DNA of 64,000 nt from Brevibacillus laterosporus (lineage in GTDB: Bacteria > Bacillota > Bacilli > Brevibacillales > Brevibacillaceae): the NCBI RefSeq assembly GCF_030489605.1, contig NZ_JAUKFY010000007.1:172769-236768 (forward strand), given 5' to 3'. Shown here piece by piece: positions 47,060-56,258 of this stretch. Below the pieces are notes generated by a model that was not told where the DNA came from, did not search any database, and was given only the letters and a program-made list of their open reading frames with translations. How positions within the stretch are numbered: position 1 is the stretch's first letter; each line of letters begins with the position of its first letter. Both the position numbers and the translations under genes were made by a program.

Positions 47060-47142
47060 TGTCGAACGCTGAACGCATAACTTTTCTTCTTTTGTCGATA
47101 CCAGCTAAAACGTTCGGCATAGAGAATGCTAGTTCGACAAAA
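47060..47142. promoter_or_regulatory. Cluster of Spo0A-box-like sites
   Basis: Four matches to the 0A box (TGNCGAA; extended TTTTGTCGAA) occur within 83 bases upstream of the DUF4912 gene. They are TGTCGAA (47060-47066, plus), TTTTGTCGAT (47090-47099, plus), TGCCGAA (47112-47118, minus) and TTTTGTCGAA (47133-47142, minus, perfect). The second and fourth also form a long hairpin. The remaining gap to 47223 is AT-rich without other features. Confidence 0.5.
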
Positions 47143-47223
47143 TTTTTATATTTACTAAATTTTTTTAAGAGAAAAATGGATGGACAAGAAGCTTACGCAG
47201 ACCGAAACCGTTTAAGAAGATAG

Positions 47224-47278
47224 AAAAAACCACTCACAAGCCTCAGAATTTCTTCCTCCTGCTTGAGAAGTGGTTTTT
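47224..47278 (-). terminator. Terminator of the lysine permease gene
   Basis: AAAAACCACT and AGTGGTTTTT arms with inner partial pairing, T-run on the minus strand; 40 bases after the stop codon. Confidence 0.85.
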
Positions 47279-47318
47279 CCTGTAGTGATTACTATGAGCA
47301 ATATAAAAGGACTACAGG

Positions 47319-48827
47319 CTAGTCTCTTACATGTGCACTGCTAAAATCACAATCGTGCAATTTCACAACCTTTGTTTTCTTGATCCATTTGTATCCAAAC
47401 CATAAAGCAAGGAAGATCGGAATGCCGATATAGGACACCAGCATAGCGTACCAATCAATTTGATCTCCAATAAATGCCTCGTAATTCTGGCCCATAATAA
47501 CAACGATGCACAGTATAAAAGCAAATAGCGGACCGAATGGGAACCATCTTGCTTTAAATGGCAATTCACTCAAGCTATGCCCCTGCGCTACAAACGCTCG
47601 ACGGAAGCGATAGTGACTAATTGCAATGCCCAGCCAAGCAATAAAGCCAGACATACCAGAAGCATTAAGCAACCATGCATAAACAACCCCGTCGCCAAAA
47701 AGAGAAGCGAAGAAAGCAACCATCCCAACTGATGCTGTCATTAACAAGCAGTAAATCGGAATGCCGCGGCGGTTTAGTTTTGTAAAAAATTTAGGTGCTT
47801 TCCCATCCTTCGCCATCGCCCACAGCATGCGTGTTGAAGCATACATGCCAGAGTTACCCGCAGATAATACAGCCGATAAAATAACAGCGTTCATCACAGA
47901 GGCAGAAAAGGCCAAGCCTGCTTTCTCAAATACCATTGTAAAAGGGCTCAGAGCAATCGTTTCTATATCTCCACCTACCAGATTCGGACTGGTGTAGGGT
48001 ACGAGCAAGCCAATAACTAAAATGGCAAAAACATAGAACAACAGAATGCGCCAGAACACCTGCTTGATGGCTTTCGGGATATTTTTACGCGGATCGTCGC
48101 TCTCTCCTGCCGCTACCCCGATTAATTCTGTACCCTGAAAGCTAAATCCAGCAATCATAAATACACCAAGGGCTGCCATAAAGCCGCCATGGAATGGGGC
48201 ATCGCCGATGGTAAAGTTCGTAAAGCCTACAGCCTCTCCACCCATGATGCCAAAAATCATTAAGATACCAACTACCAAGAAAATAATAACAGTTGCTACT
48301 TTAATCATCGAGAACCAGAACTCTGACTCCCCATATCCTTTTACAGATAAATAGTTTAATCCAAACATAAAGGCTAAAAACAAGCCGCTCCATAACAAAG
48401 ATGAACTGTTCGGGAACCAAAATTTCATTAAAAGCGTGGCGGCAGATAACTCGGCTGCAATCGTAATAGCCCAGTTATACCAATAGTTCCATCCTAATGC
48501 AAAGCCAAGAGCAGGATCTACAAACTTTGTTGCATAGGTACTAAAAGACCCTGACTCCGGCATATAAGCTGCCATTTCACCCAAGCTGGTCATTAAGAAA
48601 TACACCATAATACCAATTGCTACATATGCTACAATCGCACCACCAGGGCCTGCTTGAGAGATAGCTCCACCACTCGCCAGGAATAACCCCGTACCAATAG
48701 AACCGCCAAGAGCGATCATCGTCAGGTGTCGAGCCTTTAGCCCGCGCTTCAATTCCTGAGGCTGTCCCCCATCCCCAGTTGCCGATATGTTTGTTACACT
48801 TTCATTCCCAGTTGTTGCCTGTGACAT
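47319..48827 (-). CDS. lysP: Lysine-riboswitch-controlled amino acid permease
   Basis: A 12-segment amino acid permease of the APC/AAT family (LysP-like), 502 residues. The N-terminal text LKARHLTMIALGGSIGTGLF and the AGPGGAIVAYVAIGIMVYFL and FSFQGTELIGVAAGES segments are typical of the basic and aromatic amino acid permeases. The ATG at 48827 has AAGGAG 9 bases upstream; the longer frame runs into the terminator leader. A lysine riboswitch in the leader makes lysine the most likely substrate. Confidence 0.9.
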   Translation of the reverse strand: MSQATTGNESVTNISATGDGGQPQELKRGLKARHLTMIALGGSIGTGLFLASGGAISQAGPGGAIVAYVAIGIMVYFLMTSLGEMAAYMPESGSFSTYATKFVDPALGFALGWNYWYNWAITIAAELSAATLLMKFWFPNSSSLLWSGLFLAFMFGLNYLSVKGYGESEFWFSMIKVATVIIFLVVGILMIFGIMGGEAVGFTNFTIGDAPFHGGFMAALGVFMIAGFSFQGTELIGVAAGESDDPRKNIPKAIKQVFWRILLFYVFAILVIGLLVPYTSPNLVGGDIETIALSPFTMVFEKAGLAFSASVMNAVILSAVLSAGNSGMYASTRMLWAMAKDGKAPKFFTKLNRRGIPIYCLLMTASVGMVAFFASLFGDGVVYAWLLNASGMSGFIAWLGIAISHYRFRRAFVAQGHSLSELPFKARWFPFGPLFAFILCIVVIMGQNYEAFIGDQIDWYAMLVSYIGIPIFLALWFGYKWIKKTKVVKLHDCDFSSAHVRD

Positions 48828-48880
48828 AAAAAAACACTCCTTATCTTTCAAAGATACGTGCAAGGAAGGAGTGGGAATAT

Positions 48881-48915
48881 AAAAAATCCGTCATTCAACA
48901 TCTGACGACGGATTT
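48881..48915 (-). terminator. Riboswitch terminator of the lysine leader
   Basis: AAATCCGTC (48884-48892) pairs with GACGGATTT (48907-48915), followed on the minus strand by T6. It is the expression platform of the lysine riboswitch. Confidence 0.92.
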
Positions 48916-48927
48916 ATACGTAACCCG

Positions 48928-49138
48928 CATCATACCTTCCATGAAGATAGCACAACACGCTTATTCGGCAAATAAACGTGACAGTTCTGTCCCTTTCGGA
49001 AACAGCCCCAGCCTGTACATCACAGAGTCTTTGCACAAGCTTCGGCGGTCTTTCCTTTCTGATGGAGTCTACAACATCTCTGGGTCTCGTCCAGCATACT
49101 CTTAAATACCGCAACCTCTACCTCACCAGATATGATGA
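48928..49138 (-). promoter_or_regulatory. Lysine riboswitch (L box) aptamer
   Basis: Reading the minus strand from 49138: P1 strand CATCATATC, then GAGGTAGAGG, AAGAGTATGC, GAAAGGAAAGACCGCCGAAG, GGCTGGGGCTGT, CTGTCACGT, GTGCTATCTTCATGGA and the closing GGTATGATG. These are the conserved core elements of the lysine aptamer in correct order, and the terminator follows 13 bases later. High lysine would terminate transcription of the permease. Confidence 0.95.
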
Positions 49139-49223
49139 GGATTTATTATTTTATTAAAAAAGATAATGTCATTATAGATGATAAACCATTAGATTTCAAC
49201 AAGTTTTTTAGCCTTCTATCTAT

Positions 49224-50402
49224 CTATGATCGATCACGGCTTTGCTGCTTCAGCCGCAGCGGCTGCTTTTGCATATAGGTTGCACATCTCCACAGCCATT
49301 CCATTGGTCCGTAGGCATACTGAGATAACCACCATTTACTAAACATGATCTGTAATAGATAGATCGTAATACAATATATAAATCCAATCCATAGTGAAAT
49401 TCCTGCCGTATTAGGAATAAACAGGGAAAACAACAGGACTGTTACCAATGTCTGCAATAAGTAATTGGTTAAAGCCATACGCCCCACATAGGTGAAGCCT
49501 TGCATTTTTTCTCGAAAACGTTTGTTTTCCAGAAGCAGAACAATAGATACGAGATAAAAGACGAACAACGTTTTTCCCGTCAATTGAATGTACTTTTGAA
49601 TTTCTTCAGACACATAGACTTCGTGGCTGAAATAATAACGAAACATCGGAATAAACAATAGAATCGTTACCACTAGACTGACGATCTGAGTGATGCGCAA
49701 TTCACGTTTCCATTCATGCACGCGTTGAAAAAAGTTGATCTTCCCTGCACACAATCCCAACAAAAAAAGTCCTAGTAATTCAGGAATATAGATGATTACG
49801 TTGAGAATCTGGATTCCACTTAGCATTTCATAGCGTTGACTTACTTTTTGTACATAATCCTCTAGCCCATTAAACCAAGGAGCTTCCAATAGTACTGTTT
49901 GATCTAAATCAATATCCCCGGAAAAAGCAAACCAGATAAACAACATAAACAGACCCATTAAAAAAATGCTCCAAACAAATAATGCTGATGCCTTCTGACG
50001 ATAAAAAAATAAAAGTAAAAAGCCCACTAATGCATACATATGTAAAATGTCACCGTACCACAAAAGTAGAAAATGCAGGCATCCCAGAAAAAACAGCACA
50101 GCTAGACGCATCGAGAAAAGGGCCCTCATTGCGTATCCTTTCGCTTCTGCTCTACTCATAAACAGATAAAACCCCAATCCAAATAAAAAGGCAAACAAGG
50201 AGTAGAATTTTGTTTGGATAAATAAGTCATAGCCGAAGCGAAACATGGCATCAGCCCCTTGGGTATAACCTCTCGTGTCTAGCGGTTGGATTCCTAGCAT
50301 AGCCGGGAAGTTCACAAGAAATATACCCAAGATCGCAATGCCTCTAACGGTATCAATTGATGTTATTCGATCGTTAACGGAAATCGGTCTTGCTTGATTC
50401 AT
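49224..50402 (-). CDS. DUF418 membrane protein (YeiB/YxaH type)
   Basis: A 392-residue membrane protein with about ten hydrophobic segments. The family signatures are ITSIDTVRGIAILGIFLVN at the N terminus and, in the C-terminal DUF418 domain, GRMALTNYLLQTLV and GPMEWLWRCATY. Function is unknown; the acyltransferase-3-like N terminus suggests envelope modification. A GTG and two ATGs lie at the start; ATG 50402, 7 bases after GGGGG, is chosen. It is 52 bases after topB. Confidence 0.85.
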   Translation of the reverse strand: MNQARPISVNDRITSIDTVRGIAILGIFLVNFPAMLGIQPLDTRGYTQGADAMFRFGYDLFIQTKFYSLFAFLFGLGFYLFMSRAEAKGYAMRALFSMRLAVLFFLGCLHFLLLWYGDILHMYALVGFLLLFFYRQKASALFVWSIFLMGLFMLFIWFAFSGDIDLDQTVLLEAPWFNGLEDYVQKVSQRYEMLSGIQILNVIIYIPELLGLFLLGLCAGKINFFQRVHEWKRELRITQIVSLVVTILLFIPMFRYYFSHEVYVSEEIQKYIQLTGKTLFVFYLVSIVLLLENKRFREKMQGFTYVGRMALTNYLLQTLVTVLLFSLFIPNTAGISLWIGFIYCITIYLLQIMFSKWWLSQYAYGPMEWLWRCATYMQKQPLRLKQQSRDRS

Positions 50403-50454
50403 CATCACACCCCCTTTCTTTCTTGTTTGTTACTTTGTCTTCTTTTATTCTTTT

Positions 50455-52716
50455 CTACTCAGTAGAATATAACGCTTCTGTAATCTTTTTCCCTTTCGGT
50501 GCTCTTGCGTTTGGTTTTTTATACTCCTTAGCATTCGAAGAAGCTGTTTTTGCTTCAAATTCAAATTGAAATTGAGCCTTCTCGATATCCCATTTCAAAT
50601 AGGCATCAAAAGTCTTGTCACCTTTTTTAAAGCCTTTTATTAATCCGCTTTTTCCTTGCTCCATCAGTTTTTTCACATTGGTGGCAGACAAGGATTTGCC
50701 AAGTAATTTTTTCGGCAAAGTGATTTTACACCCCGTCTTGTTATACTGATCACAGCCATAGAAATTCCCTTTATCTACAATCGAGCCCCTACATCCAGCA
50801 CAAACCGCTATCTTTTTCCCTACCGTAAACTTAGATGCTTGCTTAGGCATCGCTTCGATATCCATGCCGGAAAAATCCCATGTAGCGGATTGCTCGGAAG
50901 CATCCTGAACAATCTTGTGGGCTAATTTTTTGACTTGCTCCATAAACTCCTGCGCCGAAGCCTGTCCCTGTCCAATTTCCGCCAACCGTTGTTCCCAGCG
51001 AGCCGTCATCTCTGGAGAGGCAAGAATCTTATCTCCAATGGCATCAATTAATAAGCTCCCCTTCTCTAGGGCAAATACTTGGTTTTTCTTCACCTCGATG
51101 TACTTGCGATCCTTTAACATTGTAATAATACCCGCTCGTGTAGCCTCCGTACCGAGTCCCTCTGTTTTAGACAAAACCTTTTCCCACTCGCTATTCTCTA
51201 AATGCTTGCCTGCGGTTTTCATTAGCGTAATTAATTGACCCTCTGTATAGCGTTTCGGCGGTTGTGTTTTGCCTGCTTTGACTTTTACACGGCTTACCTT
51301 CCCTGTTTCATTTTTTTCAACAGGCGGCAGTAGCTTTTCTTCATCTTTATCCTTGTCGTCCTCTTCCTGACCTTGAAATAACACGGTTCGCCAGCCTGCT
51401 TGCACCTGACATTTTCCCTTACTGATAAAGGTTGCTCGCCCATCCACCAAGGTAGTAATCGTAGTATAGTCAAAAATCGCCGGCTCATAATGAGCAGCGA
51501 TCAGACGGCGTGCCACCAAATCATAGATATGGCGTTCGTCATTAGAGAGCTTGTCCAAATGAGGCACTTGCTCTGTAGGTATAATAGCGTAGTGGTCTGT
51601 TACCTTCTTCTCATTTACATAGCGTTTATTATTTGCTACTGAATGGATTGGTGTAGGAAAGAATGCTTGAAATTCCTTCTTTTTAGCCAGCTTGGACAAA
51701 ATTTCTGGAAAACTCTTGGCTTCCCCTGGTGTAACAAAGCTGGAATCGGAACGGGGATAAGATAAAAACCCCTTCAAATATAATTGTTGGGCTACATCCA
51801 ACGTCTTTTTAGGCGAAAACTTAAAAATCTTATTAACGGTTGCCTGTAAGGATGAGAGATTAAATAGGAAGGGTGGTAAAAATTCCTTGCGTTCTTTCTT
51901 AACCTCCTGCACACTAGCAGGCTTTTTCTCACAGAATTGAGCTATGCGTGCAGCCATTTGCTCGTCAAACAAGCGGGATTCTCCTTCCTTTTGCCAAATC
52001 CCCTCATATTTCTTTCCTTCTATGGTAAAAGAAGCAATCACTTCCCAGAATGGCTCCGATTTGAAATTAGCAATCTCCTTTTCCCTTTTCACAACCAGGG
52101 CCAGAGTAGGAGTCTGTACACGTCCTGCAGAAAATACGTCCGAAACACCCTTTTGCTTAAAGAGAATCGTATAGATCCGCGAAGCATTCATACCAATGAG
52201 CCAGTCTGCACAGGAGCGACTGTACGCCTCATAATACAGATTACGAGTGTGTGTTTCATCTAATAAATGCTCAAATCCCTCCACGATTGCGCGGTCCGTC
52301 AAGGAGGAAATCCATAGCCTTTTCATTGGTTTTTTTACACCAGCAAGCTCGATAGCCGTACGGATAATGAGTTCACCCTCACGCCCTGCGTCACCCGCAT
52401 GAATGATTTCTGTGACATCTGAGCGTTTTAGCAGTTGTTTAATGATCGTAAACTGCTTGGCCTTTGATCTCATTACCTGATAGCGAAAACGTTCCGGTAT
52501 CATTGGCAGTGTCTGAATGCTCCACTTTTTCCACGTAGGATTGTATTCTTCTGGTGGAACTAATTCGCAAATATGTCCGACAGCCCAAGTCACCAAAGCT
52601 CCCTGTGGAAATAAACGGTGCGGAGCGATTTCAATATATCCTTGTTGTTTTTTATGTGCAAATGGGCTGGAGAGCTTTGAGGCCTGATCAGGTTTTTCAG
52701 CAATAATGACTTTCAT
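50455..52716 (-). CDS. topB: DNA topoisomerase III
   Basis: A type IA topoisomerase that decatenates DNA. The 753 residues include the N-terminal TOPRIM domain (IIAEKPDQASKL, then HAGDAGREGELI with the acidic residues), the catalytic Tyr in GFLSYPRSDS, and GLGTEATRAGIITML. The C-terminal zinc-finger-like part has CAGCRGSIVDKGNFYGCDQY. The length fits TopB of Bacilli. The ATG has GGGAG upstream. Confidence 0.95.
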   Translation of the reverse strand: MKVIIAEKPDQASKLSSPFAHKKQQGYIEIAPHRLFPQGALVTWAVGHICELVPPEEYNPTWKKWSIQTLPMIPERFRYQVMRSKAKQFTIIKQLLKRSDVTEIIHAGDAGREGELIIRTAIELAGVKKPMKRLWISSLTDRAIVEGFEHLLDETHTRNLYYEAYSRSCADWLIGMNASRIYTILFKQKGVSDVFSAGRVQTPTLALVVKREKEIANFKSEPFWEVIASFTIEGKKYEGIWQKEGESRLFDEQMAARIAQFCEKKPASVQEVKKERKEFLPPFLFNLSSLQATVNKIFKFSPKKTLDVAQQLYLKGFLSYPRSDSSFVTPGEAKSFPEILSKLAKKKEFQAFFPTPIHSVANNKRYVNEKKVTDHYAIIPTEQVPHLDKLSNDERHIYDLVARRLIAAHYEPAIFDYTTITTLVDGRATFISKGKCQVQAGWRTVLFQGQEEDDKDKDEEKLLPPVEKNETGKVSRVKVKAGKTQPPKRYTEGQLITLMKTAGKHLENSEWEKVLSKTEGLGTEATRAGIITMLKDRKYIEVKKNQVFALEKGSLLIDAIGDKILASPEMTARWEQRLAEIGQGQASAQEFMEQVKKLAHKIVQDASEQSATWDFSGMDIEAMPKQASKFTVGKKIAVCAGCRGSIVDKGNFYGCDQYNKTGCKITLPKKLLGKSLSATNVKKLMEQGKSGLIKGFKKGDKTFDAYLKWDIEKAQFQFEFEAKTASSNAKEYKKPNARAPKGKKITEALYSTE

Positions 52717-52924
52717 GTAAACGGCTCCCTTTTATCAATAGCTTTATTCTTCTGATCTAGTAAAAAAACTGTTTTCTAGTTTACCGTGTTTTGCCTGCTT
52801 AGACAATCTCATTGTAGGAGGAATCCATGGTGGTTTTAGGGGCATGGTTGCTTAATGTATCCCCCAGAGCAGTGATATTTGTTATAATGAATAGAAGCAA
52901 CCATCTTAGCAAGAAGCGGGGGAA

Positions 52925-53845
52925 ATGAAATTGAAACATGTTCAAGTGCTGATCGTCGGCGCTGGGATGGCGGGTATTTCCACTGCGATTTGGTGCAAAC
53001 GGCTTGGGATTTCTTGCCTCGTGATAGAACAAAGCGATACGCTTGGCGGTCAAATTCACTATATTCATAATCGCATTTGGGACCTTCCCCCCAAACTATA
53101 TGCAAATGGAGAGGAATTGCTGACGGACTTACGTGAAGGTGTGCAGGTGTTGCAAATCCCTATTCGCTATCAAGAATGCGTACGCAGCATTGATTATCAA
53201 ACCAAAATTATACATACAGATCAAACCTCTTATCAGGCGGATTATGTAGTTGTTGCCACAGGAGTGAGTCCTGTTCACCTGCCACAGCTTGCAGAGGTTC
53301 CTGCTCATGTGTTAGGACCAGAGTTTTCCACATCCTCGGGGGCTCATTTATTAGATCAAAAGGATATTCTAGTGATCGGCGGTGGAGATCGTGCCCTAGA
53401 AAGTGTTTGTAATCTGTCCGCCTACGCGCATCATATTTGGCTTGCCGTCCGTAAATCTCAATTTCGCGGCAGACAAGAATGGGTACAAAAAGCCACTTCA
53501 CTGCCTAACGTGACCATTTGGATGGAAACGGAGGTAAAAGGGGCACAATCGGAAGGCAATAGATGCTCTGTCCAAATACAAACGGACAGCCAAAAGACAC
53601 ACCGCTTGCAGGTTGACTGGATTTTACCTCGCGTTGGTATCTCTGCAAATAGTAACCCGGTGGCCGAATTAGTGGATAAAACGGGCGGATTTCTAACGGT
53701 TGACGAGCATCTGCGCACTGCTCATGAATGGATATATGCCATTGGAGACATTACAAACGGAAGCGATTATGCTAGTCTTTCACTTGCCATCGGTCAGGCT
53801 ATGAAAACAGCAAAACACATTGCTTTACATGCCAAGGAGGCCTAA
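52925..53845 (+). CDS. FAD/NAD(P)-dependent oxidoreductase, thioredoxin-reductase-like
   Basis: A 306-residue two-dinucleotide-binding flavoprotein. An FAD Rossmann motif [14 protein letters not shown] starts at residue 8, an NAD(P) motif [15 protein letters not shown] lies near 155, and the C-terminal FAD contact [14 protein letters not shown] near 275. The CxxC disulfide of true thioredoxin reductases is missing (replaced by SVCNLSAY text), so it more likely reduces ferredoxin or flavodoxin or acts on small molecules (YumC/YpdA-like). It is followed 1 base later by ytkD, with which it probably forms an operon. Confidence 0.85.
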   Translation: MKLKHVQVLIVGAGMAGISTAIWCKRLGISCLVIEQSDTLGGQIHYIHNRIWDLPPKLYANGEELLTDLREGVQVLQIPIRYQECVRSIDYQTKIIHTDQTSYQADYVVVATGVSPVHLPQLAEVPAHVLGPEFSTSSGAHLLDQKDILVIGGGDRALESVCNLSAYAHHIWLAVRKSQFRGRQEWVQKATSLPNVTIWMETEVKGAQSEGNRCSVQIQTDSQKTHRLQVDWILPRVGISANSNPVAELVDKTGGFLTVDEHLRTAHEWIYAIGDITNGSDYASLSLAIGQAMKTAKHIALHAKEA

Positions 53846-53846
53846 C

Positions 53847-54323
53847 ATGGACACTTTTTACGATACGACAGGTGTACCTATGACGTTAAGCTTTGACCCG
53901 GCTGAATTTCGGGAGGAGCAGGCTAAGCACGTTCTCGTCTTTCCTTTTTATCAAGGAAAGCTTTTATTCACGATCCATACCAAACGAGGATATGAGCTTC
54001 CCGGAGGAAAAGTAGAGCCTGGCGAATCAAGCATTGCCGCTGCCATTCGAGAGACATACGAAGAGACAGGCTATCACTTATCCGCCATCAAAAAAATCGG
54101 TCAGTATACGGTCGGAGATTCGATTGTGAAAGATATTTATGTAGCAGAGGCGGAACGACAGGTCGCTACTATTATAGAAGGATCGGTTGGCGGGGCATTT
54201 ATCAGTGATAAAATTCCAACGGCCGAGGAGTTGCGTTCTGATGAGCGATATAGCGCTTTTGTAAAAGACGATGTCTATGCACTGACCATCGCTCATTTAC
54301 GTGACTTAGGCTATATCAAATAA
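53847..54323 (+). CDS. ytkD: Nudix NTP pyrophosphohydrolase YtkD
   Basis: A 158-residue Nudix protein resembling B. subtilis YtkD, which hydrolyses nucleoside triphosphates, including oxidised dGTP, to monophosphates. The Nudix box [20 protein letters not shown] with EETGY is complete; flanking text [14 protein letters not shown] and [11 protein letters not shown] matches the family. The ATG at 53847 has AAGGAGG 6 bases upstream and replaces an earlier in-frame start overlapping the reductase. The pairing with a redox flavoprotein fits an oxidative damage role, but that is inference. Confidence 0.88.
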   Translation: MDTFYDTTGVPMTLSFDPAEFREEQAKHVLVFPFYQGKLLFTIHTKRGYELPGGKVEPGESSIAAAIRETYEETGYHLSAIKKIGQYTVGDSIVKDIYVAEAERQVATIIEGSVGGAFISDKIPTAEELRSDERYSAFVKDDVYALTIAHLRDLGYIK

Positions 54324-54407
54324 TCTAAGCGCAACGTCTTTTCAGGACAGGCTTAGTCACCTTGTCCCTTTTGTGTTAAAATGTAGTTACTCGCATATGG
54401 TAATATA

Positions 54408-54440
54408 GAAAAAGCCGTGAGTGTTGCCGCACTCACAGCC
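54408..54440 (-). terminator. Terminator facing the toxin mRNA
   Basis: GTGAGTG and CACTCAC arms (6-base loop) extended by GC/GC; T5 follows on the minus strand, the toxin transcript direction. On the plus strand no T-run follows. Confidence 0.7.
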
Positions 54441-54490
54441 TTCTACAATAGTTGATTCTCTTCGGTGAATCAGCTCATCAGCTATAGACA

Positions 54491-54537
54491 AGAAATGACC
54501 TCCTGTGCTTTGTGCAAAGCATGAGGTCATTTCTTTT
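54491..54537 (+). terminator. Terminator of the putative antisense RNA
   Basis: A perfect 12-bp stem AGAAATGACCTC and GAGGTCATTTCT, followed on the plus strand by TTTT. The toxin stop codon lies inside the stem, so a plus-strand RNA ending here is antisense to the toxin mRNA 3' part. Confidence 0.8.
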
Positions 54538-54610
54538 TCAGGTAGGTTAACAAAGCTATCAGGAACATCCCAAACATAAACATCAGGGACAGCGCTTGAT
54601 AAACCTCCAT
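54527..54610 (-). CDS. Holin-like type I toxin, 27 residues
   Basis: A small hydrophobic peptide of 27 residues: MEVYQALSLMFMFG followed by MFLIALLTYLKKK. The start VYQALSLM, one transmembrane segment and a Lys tail match the holin-like (BsrG/TxpA/YonT type) toxin family of Firmicutes, which damage or depolarise the membrane. GGAGGGGGTGAGAAC gives a very strong ribosome-binding site. A TATAAT -10 at 54688-54693 (minus) would produce a leader of about 70 nt. It is too short for usual ORF calling. Convergent terminators around its 3' end suggest an antisense antitoxin RNA. Confidence 0.82.
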   Translation of the reverse strand: MEVYQALSLMFMFGMFLIALLTYLKKK

Positions 54611-54687
54611 GTTCTCACCCCCTCCGGCATCTCTTTTCTAGGGGTGAGCCGACCACTTTTGAGATAGGAAGCTATTGTAGTAGGAAA

Positions 54688-54693
54688 ATTATA
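54688..54693 (-). promoter_or_regulatory. -10 box of the toxin promoter
   Basis: A perfect TATAAT on the minus strand, about 78 bases before the toxin start; the -35 region is poor. From 54694 to 54954 the sequence is AT-rich and shows no further gene or clear structure. Confidence 0.5.
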
Positions 54694-54954
54694 ACATATC
54701 CCCGTCACAACAGGATTACATTTCTTAGTATTTTTTGAGGAAATTTATTTTTGCGAAATTTTCACCTGAATTGGCATCAATGTTAACAGAATCAAATCTT
54801 AACAGCCTTGTTTCGTGGTGGAATAGAGAATTGATCTTGCATTAGCGATATACAGCACCATTTTCTTCCCTTCATCTTATCATCCAGCTTTCTAAAAAAC
54901 AGTACGAAATTGTAAAAATATCCCCTATGCTCTTCCACTTTTAGCGCCACTTGA

Positions 54955-55010
54955 CAAAAAAAGCAGGAGCTTCCCCCAGTCGCTTACGACTGCAGAGCTA
55001 GCTCCTGTTT
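54955..55010 (-). terminator. Terminator overlapping the end of the M20 amidohydrolase gene
   Basis: AGCAGGAGCT and AGCTCCTGTT arms enclose a second perfect hairpin, CAGTCG and CGACTG, and the minus strand continues with T7. The stem includes the last codons and stop of the upstream gene. Confidence 0.88.
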
Positions 55011-56237
55011 TCGTTGAAAGAATTCCTGTTTAATCTCTGTCAGCACAGCCTCATTCGTCATTAAGGTAAAACCCGTCAAAGCCAATACCTTAGCGCCAAC
55101 AATCAGCGCCGCGTCACCCTCTGGGGATTTGGCTGCTTCGCGAAACGCATCTGTATGACAGACCAGCTCTTCTGGCCCTATTTTAATATAAGGATGAATG
55201 GTTGGGACCACGTAGCTGATGTTACCTGCATCGGTAGAGCCGAGTCCCGCCTGATGACGCGTATCTACCAGATAACCAAAACGTTCCATATGTGCTTGAA
55301 ACACCCCGTCAAACGTTCGATTAAGCACCATATCATCTACTTCATTTTGAAAAGCAATAATATTGACAGTCGCACCTGTCATACATGCCGCTCCTTGGGC
55401 AATCTCCTTGATTCTTTCTGTCACTTTCAGGCATCTGTGACGCGTTGCCGCACGAATATAGAATCTTGCCTTAGCATATTCAGGTACAATATTAGGTGCG
55501 TCTCCCCCATGAGTAATAATTCCATGAATGCGAACATCAGCAATCACATGCTGACGAAGAGCATTGATCCCATTGAACAAATGTATAACAGCATCTAGAG
55601 CGTTGATCCCTTCTTCTGGTGCAGCCGCTGCATGAGCCGCCTTGCCAATAAACTCGAAATCAAGAGGGATGACAGCAAGGGTTGTCCCCGTAATACGATT
55701 GTGGCTAAATGGGTGCACCATCATACATGCGTCGATTCCTTTCAGCAAATCATGTTTAACAAAGCTGCCTTTTGCACTGCCGTTTGGACCGCCCTCCTCG
55801 GCCGGCGTTCCTAGTACTACCACCTCTCCACCAGTCTCTTGGAGGGTTTCACCCAATGCAATGGCTGCAAGCACACTTGTTGTGCCAATAATATTATGTC
55901 CACACGCATGGCCTAGACCTGGCAGGGCATCATATTCAGCTAAATATCCTATCCTAGGTCCTGTTTTCTCCCCCATCTTTTTACGTGCAAGAAACGCTGT
56001 AGGATGACCAGCTACCCCTTTTTCAATCTGAAAGCCCGCCTCTTCTAATAATGCTGTTAACACCCCTTGTGCATACACTTCCTCATTGCCGATCTCTGGA
56101 TGCTCATGAATTGCATGACTAACAGAAATAAATTGCTGCTTGTTTTGTTCTACGTAGGTAATGATTCTATTTTCCAGCTCTGACGGAGTGAGCTCCGTCC
56201 CCATCTGGACGGCCTTTGTCTGATCTGCTCTCATCAT
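54984..56237 (-). CDS. M20 family amidohydrolase
   Basis: A 417-residue metallohydrolase of the M20D (aminoacylase/AbgB-like) group. Metal and catalytic motifs are LGHACGHNIIGT, LGTPAEEGGPNGSAKG and GKAAHAAAAPEEGINALDA; a dimerisation domain lies at about 185-300. Substrates of the family are N-acyl amino acids or p-aminobenzoyl-glutamate. Its neighbour is an imidazolonepropionase-like hydrolase, and a SAM-riboswitch peptide importer lies upstream, so N-acyl or peptide-derived sulfur amino acids are possible substrates. The first two codons are both ATG. Confidence 0.88.
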   Translation of the reverse strand: MMRADQTKAVQMGTELTPSELENRIITYVEQNKQQFISVSHAIHEHPEIGNEEVYAQGVLTALLEEAGFQIEKGVAGHPTAFLARKKMGEKTGPRIGYLAEYDALPGLGHACGHNIIGTTSVLAAIALGETLQETGGEVVVLGTPAEEGGPNGSAKGSFVKHDLLKGIDACMMVHPFSHNRITGTTLAVIPLDFEFIGKAAHAAAAPEEGINALDAVIHLFNGINALRQHVIADVRIHGIITHGGDAPNIVPEYAKARFYIRAATRHRCLKVTERIKEIAQGAACMTGATVNIIAFQNEVDDMVLNRTFDGVFQAHMERFGYLVDTRHQAGLGSTDAGNISYVVPTIHPYIKIGPEELVCHTDAFREAAKSPEGDAALIVGAKVLALTGFTLMTNEAVLTEIKQEFFQRKQELALQS

Positions 56238-56258
56238 AATCCACCTGCTTCATTTTGC

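Noticed and set aside
47176..47223. 15-codon plus-strand frame (MDGQEAYADRNRLRR)
   Set aside because: Too short, weak ribosome-binding site and no family; the match to a short peptide gene is likely chance.
48914..49114. 66-codon open frame upstream of the lysine permease
   Set aside because: It lies entirely within the lysine riboswitch aptamer; the constrained RNA explains the sequence.
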